The notes below the pieces were generated by a model that was not told the DNA's origin, searched no databases, and saw only the letters and a program-made list of their open reading frames with translations. Shown one piece after another: positions 1 through 10,936 of a stretch of DNA of 64,000 nt. Location: assembly GCA_047967505.1 (NCBI GenBank), contig CM106539.1; one strand, written 5' to 3'. The translations under genes were made by a program, and so were the position numbers. Origin of the DNA: Dipteris shenzhenensis. Taxonomy: Eukaryota > Polypodiophyta > Polypodiopsida > Gleicheniales. The number at the start of each line of letters is the position of its first letter. Position 1 is the stretch's first letter.

Positions 1-2
1 CT

Positions 3-3000
3 AGAGGCAGGGGGAGCCAAAGAGGCCGTGGTTCATGGCAAAGGAACCAGCAAGTAAATAGCAGCACAAAATGCTATTATTATGGAAAGCCTGGACACAA
101 GGAGAATACATGCTATAAAAAGCAGAATGACATCAAAAGTGGGAAGTTGCAGCAAAGCAACTATGCATCATCAAGTGGGCATGGTGACGACAGAAATGAG
201 CACCTTTTTGTGATGCAGCATATGGTTAACTCCATGTCAAGAGATGCTGCAGCTTGCAATGATGTTTGGTATGTTGATTCAGGTTCCTCTAACCACATGA
301 CCAGTCATGGTGAGTGGTTTCATGATGTTAGAAATTTGGATAAGCCAGGTTATGTTGAAACAGGTGATGATACTGCGCACCCAATTACGCAGGTTGGTAA
401 AGTGCCATTGGCTATGCAGGATGGCAAAACGAAGTACTTGGCAGATGTACTTCATGTTCCAAAAATCACTAAGAACCTGGTTTCAGTAGGCCAGATGGTT
501 GAGCAAGGTCTGCAGGTTAGATTTAACCCTGATGGATGCTTTGTTGAGGACTTGAAAAATAAGTGCCGCTTGGTTGCGAAAGGCAACAAAAATGGCAGAA
601 TGTTCACCTTGGATGTTGATATGCCTGAGGTGAAAGCTGCTATGTTTGCACATGGGAGAGGTGTCATTGCAGATATTGAGATATGGCACAAGCGCATTGG
701 GCACGTGAATATACAAAGGCTGAAATCTATGCAAACGAAAAACATTGTTGCAGCTTTGCCTAAATTCAGAGTTGAGGGAATGCAAAAGGTATGTGAAGCA
801 TGCCAAATGGGTAAGCAGGCCAGACATGCATTTCCCAAAAATGCTAAGGTGAGCAGAAGACCTTTGGAAGTGATCCATTCAGATGTTTGGACAACCAAAA
901 CTACTTCTATTGGTGGATGCCATTATTATGTGACGTTTATTGATGACTACACTAGGAAGGTGTGGATTTATTTTATGAAGCACAAAAGTGAAGTGTTCAA
1001 CCATTTCAAGGCTTTTAAGGCCATGGTTGAAAAAGAGAAAGGTGTGCATATTAAAGTGCTAAGATCTGATGGAGGGGGAGAGTACTTTTCAGAAGAATTT
1101 TGTGAATATCTGAAAGAACAGGGAATTCAAAGGAAGTACTCATGCAGGTCTACCCCTCAGCAGAATGGGGTTGCAGAAAGGAAGAACAGGCATATTGCAG
1201 AAGTAGGACGGGCGATCCTAAATGAGAAAAACATGCCTGATTATTTTTGGGCTGAAGCAGTAGCAACTGCTGTTTATATTATGAACAGAACCCCCACTGC
1301 AGCTGTCCATGGCATGACGCCTGAAGAAATGTATACAGGCCAAAAACCAGATATTTCTCACTTGAAGGTATTTGGTTGCATAGCTTATGTTCATGTTCCT
1401 GATGAGAAGAGAACAAAGTTGGATCCAAAGGCAGAAAAATGCATCTTTATTGGATATGCTCAGCACCAGAAAGGGTATCGCTGTTATAACCCTTCCACCC
1501 GCAAAATGCAAGTGACCAGAGATGTTGTTTTTGATGAAATGAGCAGCTGGTATGCACCAACTGTTATGGTAGGAGATGCAGATGCAGGAAATGGGAATGC
1601 TGCAATAAATGCAGAGCAGCAATCTCAAGCCTTGAGTGGACCCAGAGAGTCCTCTACTAGTGGATCTAATGCATGGACAGGGAGATTGAGATCTAGTGAA
1701 TCGTCACATGGCAGCCCTGATAGTGTTGTGCAGGTATCACATAAGGGAAAAGAAAAAGTAGACCATGCTCCAGTGTTTGATGTGTCTGCTGGTAGCTCTC
1801 ATGTTGATGGAGAGTCAAGCGGCTCTGAAATGAGCCTTGATGAGGAACTTGGGATTCCTTCTGTTGTTACACCTGGTGCAAGGAAAAGCAGGCATGATTT
1901 AAAGACTCCTGCAACTGATCCAGTTGTACGGAGGTCCACTCGTATTAAGTATCCAGTTGACAGGCTGAGATATGATGGGTATACAGCACATCACTATGCT
2001 TATATGGTCAAGGTTCTAGAGGAGCCAGAGCCCACATGTTTTGAGGATGCAGCAGGGCATAAAAATTGGGAAGCAGCTATGGATGAAGAGATGGCTGCCT
2101 TGGATGCGAACCACACTTGGGATTTGATGCCTTTGCCTCATGATAAGAAGGCTATTGGCTGCAAGTGGGTTTACAAAGTAAAGCACAATGCTGATGGGTC
2201 TGTTAGCAGGTACAAGGCAAGATTGGTTGCCAAAGGTTTTGCGCAAACATATGGAATTGACTATGAGGAAACTTTCAGCCCAGTTGCAAGGATGGCAACC
2301 GTGAGAGCAGTAATTGCTATGGCTGCTGCAAAGGGATGGTCTTTGCATCAGATGGATGTGAAAAATGCCTTCTTGCATGGTGATTTGCAGGAAGAGGTTT
2401 ATATGATGCAGCCAGAAGGTTATGAGGATAATTCATACCCCGATTTTGTATGTAGGTTGCGCAAAGCCTTGTATGGCTTAAAACAGGCGCCGAGGGCATG
2501 GTCAGACAAGATAGGGCAATATCTTGTCACTATTGGATTTCAGATTTCCAATTCAGATTTTTCACTTTATGTAAAAAGGACAAACAGAGGGATTGTGCTT
2601 ATAGTCATCTATGTTGATGACTTGATTATTACAGGTGATAGTGATGCAGACATTAATGAAGTGAAGCTGCTGTTGAAGCAGAAATTTGAGATGAAGGATT
2701 TGGGAGAGCTGCGTTACTTCTTGGGCATTGAGGTTATTAGATCCCCGAGTGGGATATGGCTGTTGCAAAGGCAATACGGTTTGGACATGCTGTCCAAATA
2801 TGGGATGACAGGCTGTAAGCCTATTTCTGTTCCATTGGAGCAGAATGTGAAGCTCAATGCAGAGACAGGTGAGCTTCTTGAAGATATTACTATGTATAGG
2901 CGCATAGTAGGTAGCTTGATTTACATGACTATAACCAGACCAGATTTGAGCTATGCTGTGGGGCTGGTAAGTCAGTTTATGCAAGCACCGAGGAAGCCAC

Positions 3001-3614
3001 ATTTGGATGCGGCTAGGCGCATACTGCGGTATGTGAAGTCCACATTGCATTATGGACTGTTTTATGAAGCTGGGTGTGCATTACAGGTACATGGATACAC
3101 AGATGCTGACTGGGCTGGTAGTGTCTCAGACAGGAGATCTACTAGTGGTTTTATGTTTTCCCTTGGGAGTGGTGCCATCAGTTGGAGCAACAAGAAGCAG
3201 CCAACAGTTGCCTTGTCGAGCACAGAGGCTGAGTACAGAGGCGCAGCAATGGCTGCATGTGAGGTAGCTTGGTTACGGAAGCTACTTGCAGATATGGGAC
3301 AGTCAGTTCATGCAGCAGTTGTCATTCATTGTGACAACATTAGCAGCATCATGCTTGCTAATAACCCAATTTATCATGCTAGAACGAAGCACATTGAGGT
3401 GCATTATCACTTTGTGAGAGAGAAGGTTCTAGCTGGTGAGATTGATCTTGTCTATGTCAGCACTGAGGAGCAGGTGGCTGATATTTTTACGAAGGCATTG
3501 GGTACCGAGAAGCTTCGTAGATTTAGGAGCTTGCTTGGTGTACGTGAGATGGATTTGAGCTTGAGGGGGAGTGTTGAGATATCAAGCTCTACCCCCGATA
3601 TATCTCCTGGATGA
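3..3614 (+). CDS. copia Gag-Pol polyprotein, partial (no start in window)
   Basis: An open frame runs from the window edge to a TGA at 3612-3614. Order with approximate residues of this partial protein: gag zinc knuckle (24-37), aspartic protease DSG (92), GAG-pre-integrase HKRIGH region, integrase core with Asp294 (HSDVW), Asp356 (RSDGGGEY) and Glu392 (AERKN), the expected D-35-E spacing, reverse transcriptase with YVDD (about 870), and RNase H (DADWAG, STEAEY, FTKALG). The product would make and integrate element cDNA inside cytoplasmic particles. Two oddities: the knuckle reads CYYYGKPGH where element F has CYYCGKPGH, so a zinc-binding Cys is Tyr, and the protease reads DSGSS where F has DSGAS. 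Pol is otherwise unbroken, so this is either a young element with a gag defect or one that depends on partners. Confidence 0.93.
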   Translation, partial: RGRGSQRGRGSWQRNQQVNSSTKCYYYGKPGHKENTCYKKQNDIKSGKLQQSNYASSSGHGDDRNEHLFVMQHMVNSMSRDAAACNDVWYVDSGSSNHMTSHGEWFHDVRNLDKPGYVETGDDTAHPITQVGKVPLAMQDGKTKYLADVLHVPKITKNLVSVGQMVEQGLQVRFNPDGCFVEDLKNKCRLVAKGNKNGRMFTLDVDMPEVKAAMFAHGRGVIADIEIWHKRIGHVNIQRLKSMQTKNIVAALPKFRVEGMQKVCEACQMGKQARHAFPKNAKVSRRPLEVIHSDVWTTKTTSIGGCHYYVTFIDDYTRKVWIYFMKHKSEVFNHFKAFKAMVEKEKGVHIKVLRSDGGGEYFSEEFCEYLKEQGIQRKYSCRSTPQQNGVAERKNRHIAEVGRAILNEKNMPDYFWAEAVATAVYIMNRTPTAAVHGMTPEEMYTGQKPDISHLKVFGCIAYVHVPDEKRTKLDPKAEKCIFIGYAQHQKGYRCYNPSTRKMQVTRDVVFDEMSSWYAPTVMVGDADAGNGNAAINAEQQSQALSGPRESSTSGSNAWTGRLRSSESSHGSPDSVVQVSHKGKEKVDHAPVFDVSAGSSHVDGESSGSEMSLDEELGIPSVVTPGARKSRHDLKTPATDPVVRRSTRIKYPVDRLRYDGYTAHHYAYMVKVLEEPEPTCFEDAAGHKNWEAAMDEEMAALDANHTWDLMPLPHDKKAIGCKWVYKVKHNADGSVSRYKARLVAKGFAQTYGIDYEETFSPVARMATVRAVIAMAAAKGWSLHQMDVKNAFLHGDLQEEVYMMQPEGYEDNSYPDFVCRLRKALYGLKQAPRAWSDKIGQYLVTIGFQISNSDFSLYVKRTNRGIVLIVIYVDDLIITGDSDADINEVKLLLKQKFEMKDLGELRYFLGIEVIRSPSGIWLLQRQYGLDMLSKYGMTGCKPISVPLEQNVKLNAETGELLEDITMYRRIVGSLIYMTITRPDLSYAVGLVSQFMQAPRKPHLDAARRILRYVKSTLHYGLFYEAGCALQVHGYTDADWAGSVSDRRSTSGFMFSLGSGAISWSNKKQPTVALSSTEAEYRGAAMAACEVAWLRKLLADMGQSVHAAVVIHCDNISSIMLANNPIYHARTKHIEVHYHFVREKVLAGEIDLVYVSTEEQVADIFTKALGTEKLRRFRSLLGVREMDLSLRGSVEISSSTPDISPG

Positions 3615-3870
3615 CTATCATTTATGTCACCGCCTATGTTAGTTGTACTCGTGGTGTAGTTAGACTACCACGTATGTTTTTGGTTTGGGTTCACATATGA
3701 ACCACGTATTCTAGGTTTTGACATATAGGGTATTTCCCTCTTCTATTGTATTGTTGTTGTGTGCAAAAGTGAAAAAAAGGCTTCACCCTCCAACCTCGTG
3801 TCCTCTCTCTTTTGTGTGTTGTGAAGAAAGCTGAACTTGAGTCTCCTATCTCTCTCCCTTATTCTTTACA
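3572..3870 (+). repeat. 3' LTR of element A
   Basis: Begins TGTTGAGATATC just after a GAGGGGGAG purine tract and ends TTCTTTACA, giving canonical TG...CA ends and 299 bp. A polyadenylated, inverted copy of its first part is present at 49816-50055. There the homology stops after the CTTCACCCTCC matching position 3791, which marks a likely poly(A) site and hence the R/U5 boundary. Confidence 0.85.
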
Positions 3871-4571
3871 GATGTGTATGGTAATTTTCCCATGTCTAAA
3901 TATGTGGATGCAATGACAAATGATATCATTGAAGTATTGAATGACTTGAGAAAGCTTGAGAATCAATTGGAGGCATTAGCTACTATCCAGATGGACATGG
4001 GTGATGACAGTCCCTTGGAAATGTGGCTACGAGGTTGGGCAAGAAGAAGATGTCCACTTCTGCTTCTCTACTTGAACCTTTAAAGAGATAAAAGATGCCA
4101 TCCAACATGATGGAGGATGCTATTGTTAAAATTTTGTTAAACCACGTGCATGCAAGAAGTTGTGATGTACACTGTCTTGTTGTGAGCTTGTTGTTCAGGT
4201 CCATGCTAGGGTGGAACCAAGGGTCCATCCCATGTGGCGTTCTTCTACTTTTGAAAACCTATATGCTGTCTAGTAGATCATGTAACTTGCTCTCCTATAG
4301 TTGTAAAGACTTCTTAGTCATTTTTATAAATGATAAATAAATACCTTGTTTTGAGAAAAACCCTTGTAAATTTGTTCGCTTACCATGGCAACCTCCATTT
4401 GACATTTATTTAAAGCTAACTAGCTTATGTTCTATGGTACTTTACTTAGCATACCAGATATTCTACTCAGTGCATAAGTTATGCTATTGAGCACAAATTG
4501 GTATACTTATGGTCCCAACTACCCTATGTTAGTTAGTTAGCATTCATGCAAAGAGTACTAACCTAGCAGGC
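3871..4571. other. unassigned flank between elements A and B
   Basis: A 69-codon open frame (3874-4083, plus) starts beside the LTR; its product has a short helical, acidic-basic stretch but matches no family I recognise and may be a fragment of the host sequence A landed in. The rest is AT-rich with no coding signal. Confidence 0.5.
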
Positions 4572-4822
4572 TGTTGAGAGTTCACACTCAACATGATGTG
4601 ATCATATGTACATAGCACCATCATGTGATCATATGTGCATAGCACTAACCCGATAGAGTGCTATAAAGGAAAGGGTTAGATGTCCTAACCCTAAATGGGT
4701 TTGTGTATATTCTACATTTTCAACTAAATCTAATGTACATTTAGTCATTTGTAGTGTGCTCTCTAGATGTGCCCTCTCTCCCTATCTCCACTCTTCTCCT
4801 CTCCCCTCTTCATATTTTGTCA
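4572..4822 (+). repeat. 5' LTR of element B
   Basis: Starts TGTTGAGAGTTCAC and ends TTTTGTCA directly before a TGGTATCAGAGCT primer site. It shares the core 'ATCATGTGATCATATGTGCATAG' region (split here at positions 4619-4643) with the 3' LTR at 16479. A short segment containing TGTGATCATATG is duplicated here (about 4596 and 4624) but single in the 3' LTR. Confidence 0.8.
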
Positions 4823-4835
4823 TGGTATCAGAGCT
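4823..4835 (+). other. primer-binding site of element B
   Basis: TGGTATCAGAGCT directly follows the 5' LTR. This is the classic plant copia site complementary to the 3' end of initiator tRNA-Met, where minus-strand cDNA synthesis begins. Confidence 0.85.
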
Positions 4836-6775
4836 CCCTTGCCTTCCGCTGAGGCATTGTGATTCTTGAGAGAGTGAGAGTGATCGAGAGATCGAGAGTG
4901 TTCTTGAGTGATTGTGAGGATTCTCTTCCGTTGAGAGAATTTCCATTTGCTCAAAAGAATTTCCATCCATTTGAGAAAAATTATGTTGATTGAAAGAGGA
5001 ATTTTCATCCATTGCTCCAATCTCTGCACCATGACGCAAAGGGCAGCAGCTGCTCCATCATCTCACCAGCGGCTCCAACTGAGCACGTGGGCTCACTACA
5101 AGCATGCTCATGCCTTCAACAGTGCCTCCATACACTGCCTACATCAAGCCGCCTCCTAGACTTGCACACAAAAGCTGCTCCATCGCCATCTACAACAGCC
5201 TTCACAAACAGCTCCTCTATCAACAACGTCGTCTCCAAGCTCTCATGACTACCCAGCAATGCTATAGCAACCAATGAACTACAACAAGGAAGTAGCTTCA
5301 ACAAATGGTGGGTAGCTAGTAGCGACTGCTCCACCAACCAATGTGGCTACTTCATCAAAAGACCATTGGCTCTTAAGCCACTAGCCCGCCATAGCCATCT
5401 CACGAGTCTCCTGACTCACGTGAGGTTTCACACAGCAAGGCAACCGCCAGCCCGATTACTAGCATCGAACTCCTTCCATCAACAAAGCTATGAGAGCCGC
5501 CTCCTTCAACAAACTACAATAGCCCAATGACAATAGGCTCCTCTACAATGCAAAATGCAAAAGCACAACAGTCGAACGCAAACGAAGGCCTTCCCCACCT
5601 CGATGACATGTGGTAGATAACTCTACCACGTCATTCACCCTATCACCAGGGTCACCTCTCACCCAGGAGTGGTATGTATGTTGACACATGGCAGATGAGC
5701 TCCACCTTGGGTTAGGTCAAGTTGACCTTGGGTGGTTCAACCAGGTTGACCCTGAGTCATCCTTTTAGATAGGGTTGGTTACGTTAACCTCGAGTCAAGT
5801 TTACCAAGGGTCAGTGAAGCTTGTCAAGACTAAGACAGGTGGCATTGTGCCGTGTCATCAACTTTGACATCACTACCAGATCACCAACCTACCACCTCAT
5901 CAATCTAGTCAGTAGTCCAGTCAACTTTGCAAGCACACACATTGCTCCACAAGCACTTCATGTGCACCTGATTACCACATCACCACAATGCTACACTGGC
6001 ACACCTCTTGCCAAGCACAGTGCCACATCATCACTGCATGTGACTCAGTGCCGCATCATCTCACTGTGCATTTTCACCCTTTTTGCGCCTCCACCTAGAT
6101 CAATCTGTATCTCTTGATCTAGGAGGAATTTGAGGGAGCTACAAAAAGGTGAAACGATCAATTTTTTGTGCTCTACATGCTCATCACATCACATGCACAT
6201 TTTGGCACAAGTATCATTCACTTTTGAGCCTCATCGACAAATCCACTTCCTATATGCACATCAGCCTCTACATTGATGCATCTGACCCAACACATAAAAA
6301 GAACCAAAGAAAACAAATTATTTGTTGTTTTTTCATCAATCGATGGTTGGTATAGATCTAGATCAGAGTAGACTAGATTGCCATAGAGGGGATGCTTTGA
6401 ATTTCCCCAAGTTGCCAATCTAAGCCATGCCCAAAATTCTCGACTAGTTCCTACTCGGAGTTAGTCCCTATGCTCACATACGATTTCACATCATCACATT
6501 ACCTGAAACCTGACATTCATCACTTCAGTGAATAGACTTTAGAGTGTTCAAAGGCATTTTTGATTGTTCAGTGGGGGCAAATAGCACATGATTTGATTTC
6601 ACACACATATGCCATCATTTAAAGCCTATTTGGCTATTTCATAGCATTTTGCACATCACTTCAGCCTTATAAAGCCTCTTGGCTATTCCTGGCATCATTT
6701 GCCACAAGCCTTGTAATTCAGATCAAACTATATATATTGTAGTTCTACCTTCACCGCCGACTGTTTAGATTTCAC
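4836..6775 (+). other. leader of element B, no recognisable gene
   Basis: About 1.9 kb between the primer site and the first recognisable gag residues. It contains only short open frames in several frames. It is CA-rich with imperfect internal repeats around GTTGACC / GGTCA (5700-5830). The N-terminus of gag should lie at its 3' end but is not readable, so gag is already truncated or diverged here. Confidence 0.5.
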
Positions 6776-9700
6776 TTGCCACAGTCAGTGTTTTGTAGCA
6801 CATGGAAATACCGAATGGAGACCATTCTTGTACTTCATGACAAATGGGAGTATGTTGATGGATCTACACCTAGACCATTGGATGATCCAGCCAGCAGTAG
6901 CTCTACTCCACCTGTTGTCACATCACCAACAGCAGGATCTCCAGCTACACAAATAGTTTTTGCACCTATAGCAAATCCTCCCATTGCTCGAGCACATACG
7001 GAATGGGATAAGAAAGATAAATATGCATATCATCGGATCAAGCAGAATCTACAAGATGTCATGCTAGAACAACTCAACACAATCAAGACATCCAACCAAG
7101 CATGGGATATGTTCACAGCTCTCTACGAGTCCAAGAACACTCCCAAGATTCTCACACTGAGAAACCAAATCAACCAGAGTTTCCACAATAGCAACAAAGC
7201 TGGTCATGCTTACGTACTCTGGATCAAATACTACAACAATCAACTCGTAGCAGTAGGAGAGACTATGAACCCCACAAAAATGGTTCAAGTCATCCTGAAT
7301 GGACTAGGAGAGGGATCTCGGGGGGGTCACTCATCATATGTAACCCTATCACATGAGTTCAACAGAAGGATATTTTTTATTTCTAAAATTTACAAAAATA
7401 AATATACATAAGGGACTATTTAAATTAGTTTTGGGAAAAATTTACAAATTTGTATAGAAAAGGGGTACATTTTATTAATGAAAAATTTACAGATAAGGGA
7501 TTTTAGAAATAGGCCTTGAATGCATGTGGTATAGAGGGTTTATACATAGTGACCCCCCCGAGAGAGGGATACAAGAATTTAGTCCAGAGTATTGCCATTC
7601 AACGTCAAAGTACAACACTGGAAGAACTACAGTCAGTCTTACTTGGTGAAGAACTCAGGATGCAAGCCATTCACACATGCAAAGGTCATTCTAATGATCA
7701 GGAATTCATAGCTTTAGATAGAAGCAGAGGCAGAGGTAAGATCATTCTAGAGAAGTGGTCATCATCAGCAACAAAGTCATCAGCAAAGTCAGCATCATCC
7801 TCAACAACATCAGAATTAGCAAAGAGGAAATCATTCCAATCAAGGAGGATTCCAAGAATGAGGGAATGCATCCACTGTGTCAAACATCCAATGCAACTAT
7901 TGTCATAAGTTTGGACACTATGAAAGAGATTGCCACAAGAAGCAGTATGACGAAGGTGGTCAATCTAGTAGCAATCAAGGGAATTTCCATGGAAGAGAAA
8001 ATCATCGTGGTGGACATTCTAGTCACAATAATTTTGCAAATGAACATGGGAATATGATTCTTGCAAACAAGGAAATGCAAAAGACTGATACATTGTACCT
8101 AATTGTACCTAGACACTGATTGCAATCCAAAAGAGGATTTCAGCCTATCAAGTCAACCAAGCAGATCAATATCCTTGGTACATCGATGGCGATGCATCAT
8201 CTCACATGACAAATCATCAAGAATGGTTCACAGAGTTGAAACCATTAGAAGGTCAAAAGAATGTCATCTACACAGCAGATAATACACCAAATCTAATTCA
8301 AGTGACTGGCATTATCCCTATGGACATCTCACTGGTACGAAAGGATTGGTGAAAGATGTACTCTATGTTTCGAAGCTTAGCAAGAACCTCTTGTCAGTAG
8401 GTCAAATGATGGAACACAACTATTGAGTCATCTTCGATGGAGATGAATGCACTATCAGAGACAAATCCAGAAGATTTCAGCTAGTAGGAAAACGTGTCAA
8501 GGAAGGACCCTTATACAAAATGCTAGCTATAGTACTAGATATGCATGGCATGTCAACTCAACTGCAACAGATGCCACTATCTACAAAATGGCACAAGAGA
8601 TATGGTCATGTTAATTTCAAGAGCTTGCTAGATCTCAGGAATCAGAATATGGCAATTGGGATTCCAAACCTACAATTTCTTGGAAAAGTTTGCAAAGCAT
8701 GCTGCTTCAGCAAACAAAAGCAAACCAACTTCGGGAAAAGTACCTCTCGTGCACGAGGTATTCTTGATACATATAGATTGATGGGGTTATGCCCAGACCC
8801 GCAGCATCCATGGTTCACTTTACTACTTGACTTTCATCGATGACTACAGTAGATATTGTTGGGTCTACTTTCTGAAAGAGAAATCTGAAGTTTTTTCTAG
8901 ATTTCAAGAATTCAAATCCATGGTAGAAAACCAAAAGGCAGAAAGATCAAAGTCATGAGATCAGATAGAGGAGGTAACTACATGTCTTCAGCATTCATGA
9001 ACTTTTGTAGAAGTCATGACATTCGAAGACAATTCACTTGTGTAGATACTCCTGAGCAGAATGCAAGAGCTGAAAGGAAGAATGGTACTTTAGCAGACAG
9101 TGCTAGAGCAATGCTTAGTGAGAAGCATCTTCCAAATTAGTATTGGGCAAAAGCAATAGCCACTGCAAACTATTTGCTTAATCGGCTTCCTACCGAACTG
9201 ATACAGGGTATGACACCTTATGAAGCATTCACTGGACACAAGCCATAGATTGGGCATCTCTGCATATTTGGTTGCATAGCATATGCCCACATACATGATG
9301 ATCATCGCAGGAAATTGCATGCAGTCACATAAATGCATCATGGTTGGCTACAATGAAGAAAGTAAAGCATACAAGTTGTATGATCCCATCACTTGCAAGG
9401 TCATTATCTCCAGAGATGTAATCGTTGATGAGGAATCAGAATGGAAAACCTCAAATACACATGAGATAGACGTACCGATTTCACAATCATCTATAGAAAT
9501 GGTTGATGAAGAAGAGCAAGAATTGCCCAATAACACCCCAATCAGAGCCACAGCAGCTTAAATGGTCTACTAGGGAAAGCAGACCTCCAATTAGATTGAC
9601 ATATGCTCAGAAAGGCAAAGAAATTCAGGTTGAAAACACCAACTATGCTCTTACTACTACCATCATGGCTACAGAAGAGCCAGTGTACTTCGAAGATGCA

Positions 9701-10157
9701 GTAGACAAGCCAGAATGGCAAACTGCTATGAATGAAGAAATGGATGCTTTGTATAAGAATAATACTTGGGAATTATGTGACCTTCCATTAGGAATGAAGG
9801 CCATAGCAAACAAATGGGTAAACAAAGTGAAGTACAATCCAGATGGAAGTATTCAAAGATACAAAGCCAGACTAGCTCTACAAAAGGATTTGCACAACAA
9901 TATGGTCAGGATTATGATGAGACTTATGCTCCAATAGCAAAGATGAATTCCATGTGGTTCTTGATATCACTAGCGATACTCAGCAAATGGAATGTGTACC
10001 AACTTGATGTCAAGAATGTAGTTCTCAATGGTTATCTAGACGAGGTAGTCTACATGCAACAACCAACAGGAAAGGAGAATAAGGTTTGCCATCTCAAAAA
10101 AAGTCTCTACGGCTGAAAGCAAGCACCCAAAAGTTGGTACAGTAGAATCGACAAGTA
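6776..10157 (+). pseudogene. element B gag-pol remnant, part 1 (gag to mid-RT)
   Basis: Gag (UBN2-type) is readable from TWKYRMETILVLHDKW at about 6803, broken by the MITE at 7317-7562. Then come the CCHC knuckle CNYCHKFGHYERDC (about 7890), a protease region reading DGDASSHMT (8190) rather than DSGAS, integrase pieces ([22 protein letters not shown], 8840-9100) and RT up to KKSLYG and WYSRIDKYF (10110-10160). Stops and frame changes occur throughout, for example before 8520, near 8840, at 9138 and at 10115. The frame is then cut by element C and resumes at 15361. It cannot make an active protein. Confidence 0.85.
7309..7570. mobile_element. MITE copy 1 with 8-bp target duplications (element 7317-7562)
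   Basis: A 246-bp AT-rich insert with terminal inverted repeats CTCGGGGGGGTCAC and GTGACCCCCCCGAG, flanked on both sides by AGAGGGAT (7309-7316 and 7563-7570). Removing the element and one flank copy restores an unbroken gag frame reading LNGLGEGYKNLVQ, so the exact insertion can be seen. There is no coding capacity. The 8-bp duplication is what hAT-type transposases make, but the terminal sequence does not resemble the common hAT CAGGG end. Two related copies lie at 29600 and 32716. Confidence 0.88.
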
Positions 10158-10162
10158 TTTTG

Positions 10163-10856
10163 TGTTAGAGTTAGCTCAAATGTCCACCTCTCATGTAACC
10201 CACCAATATTCTGTGTACCCAATGTTGTAAGGCCCCCATATGAGGAGAAGCCATGATGGGTATCAGATATTGGGAGGGATCCCCAGTTTAGACACTGGAA
10301 GGGGTCTTAGAGTAGACCAGATGGTTATGAGACGGCTTAGGAGCCAAGAGTAGATACCCGTCTGCACAAAGGGGGGGTTCGGGGGGGCGATAGCCCCCCC
10401 GATAGCAGGGGGTCCGGGGGGCGCAGGCCCCCGGTGGGGGTCTGGGGGCAAAGCCCCCAGCGGCAGGGTCCGGGGGTTGCCGGTAGCCCCAGGCCCGACG
10501 GTATGACCTATGCGCGATCCTTCATCTGCCCGACGGCATGTTTTCTGAAGGGTCGGTGGTCTTCCAGGCCGACTGTCTATTAGGTCGACTGCCTATTACA
10601 GGGCCGACCGTCAACCACTTACACTATATAAGTGGCCACCCCCTATCATCAGATCACCAGTTCTTCACGCTCATAGTCCTCCGTCCAGCATCTGTCTAGA
10701 TCACCATCGAAGCTCTGTCTGTAGAGCGCACGGGTGGACAGCCAACCATCAGTTGTATCAGCAGTTTGGTATATCAGAATTTTTTGTATTCTCTCCAGCT
10801 TTCCATCGTGTACTTGCGTTTTGTTGTTATCTTCCGCTGCGTACTATTTTCTTACA
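10163..10856 (+). repeat. 5' LTR of element C
   Basis: Begins TGTTAGAGTTAGCTC and ends TTTCTTACA, followed by the primer site. A TATATAA box lies at 10625-10631. The middle (about 10369-10490) is extremely G-rich, with several runs of five to seven G and a GGGGGGG...CCCCCCC inverted pair. Related sequence (GTAAGGCCCCCATATGAGG) occurs in the LTR of element E, so C and E belong to related families. Confidence 0.95.
10625..10631 (+). promoter_or_regulatory. TATA box in the 5' LTR of C
   Basis: TATATAA within ACACTATATAAGTGG, in the expected U3 position upstream of a probable R region. The same box is at 15124-15130 in the 3' LTR. No start site can be read directly. Confidence 0.6.
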
Positions 10857-10869
10857 TGGTATCAGAGCT
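10857..10869 (+). other. primer-binding site of element C
   Basis: TGGTATCAGAGCT starts immediately after the LTR and is complementary to the initiator tRNA-Met 3' end, as in most plant copia elements. Confidence 0.9.
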
Positions 10870-10936
10870 CAGGCTATCTGAGTAACGACTTTATTGCAAG
10901 TTCAACGAGCTTTGTTAGCAAAGGCTACTAGGAGTG

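Larger units (their letters stand above)
1..3870 (+). mobile_element. Ty1/copia retrotransposon A, 5'-truncated by the window edge
   Basis: The 3' portion of a plus-strand copia element: end of gag, protease, integrase, reverse transcriptase and RNase H in one open frame, then a purine tract (about 3563-3571) and a 3' LTR. Its first bases align with about position 47190 of element F, and the two are nearly identical up to about 1041 here (48226 in F), so A and F share a recent ancestor. The 5' LTR and most of gag lie outside the window. No target duplication can be checked because the left end is missing. Confidence 0.93.

Noticed and set aside
452-898. 148-codon minus-strand frame inside element A, repeated at 47637-48083
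   Set aside because: Antisense shadow of the gag-protease-integrase frame. The repeat only reflects homology of A and F.
10263-10451. Pro-rich open frame on the minus strand in the C LTR (and its copy at 14762-14950)
   Set aside because: It is read from the G-run region of the LTR. The identical pair only reflects identical LTRs.
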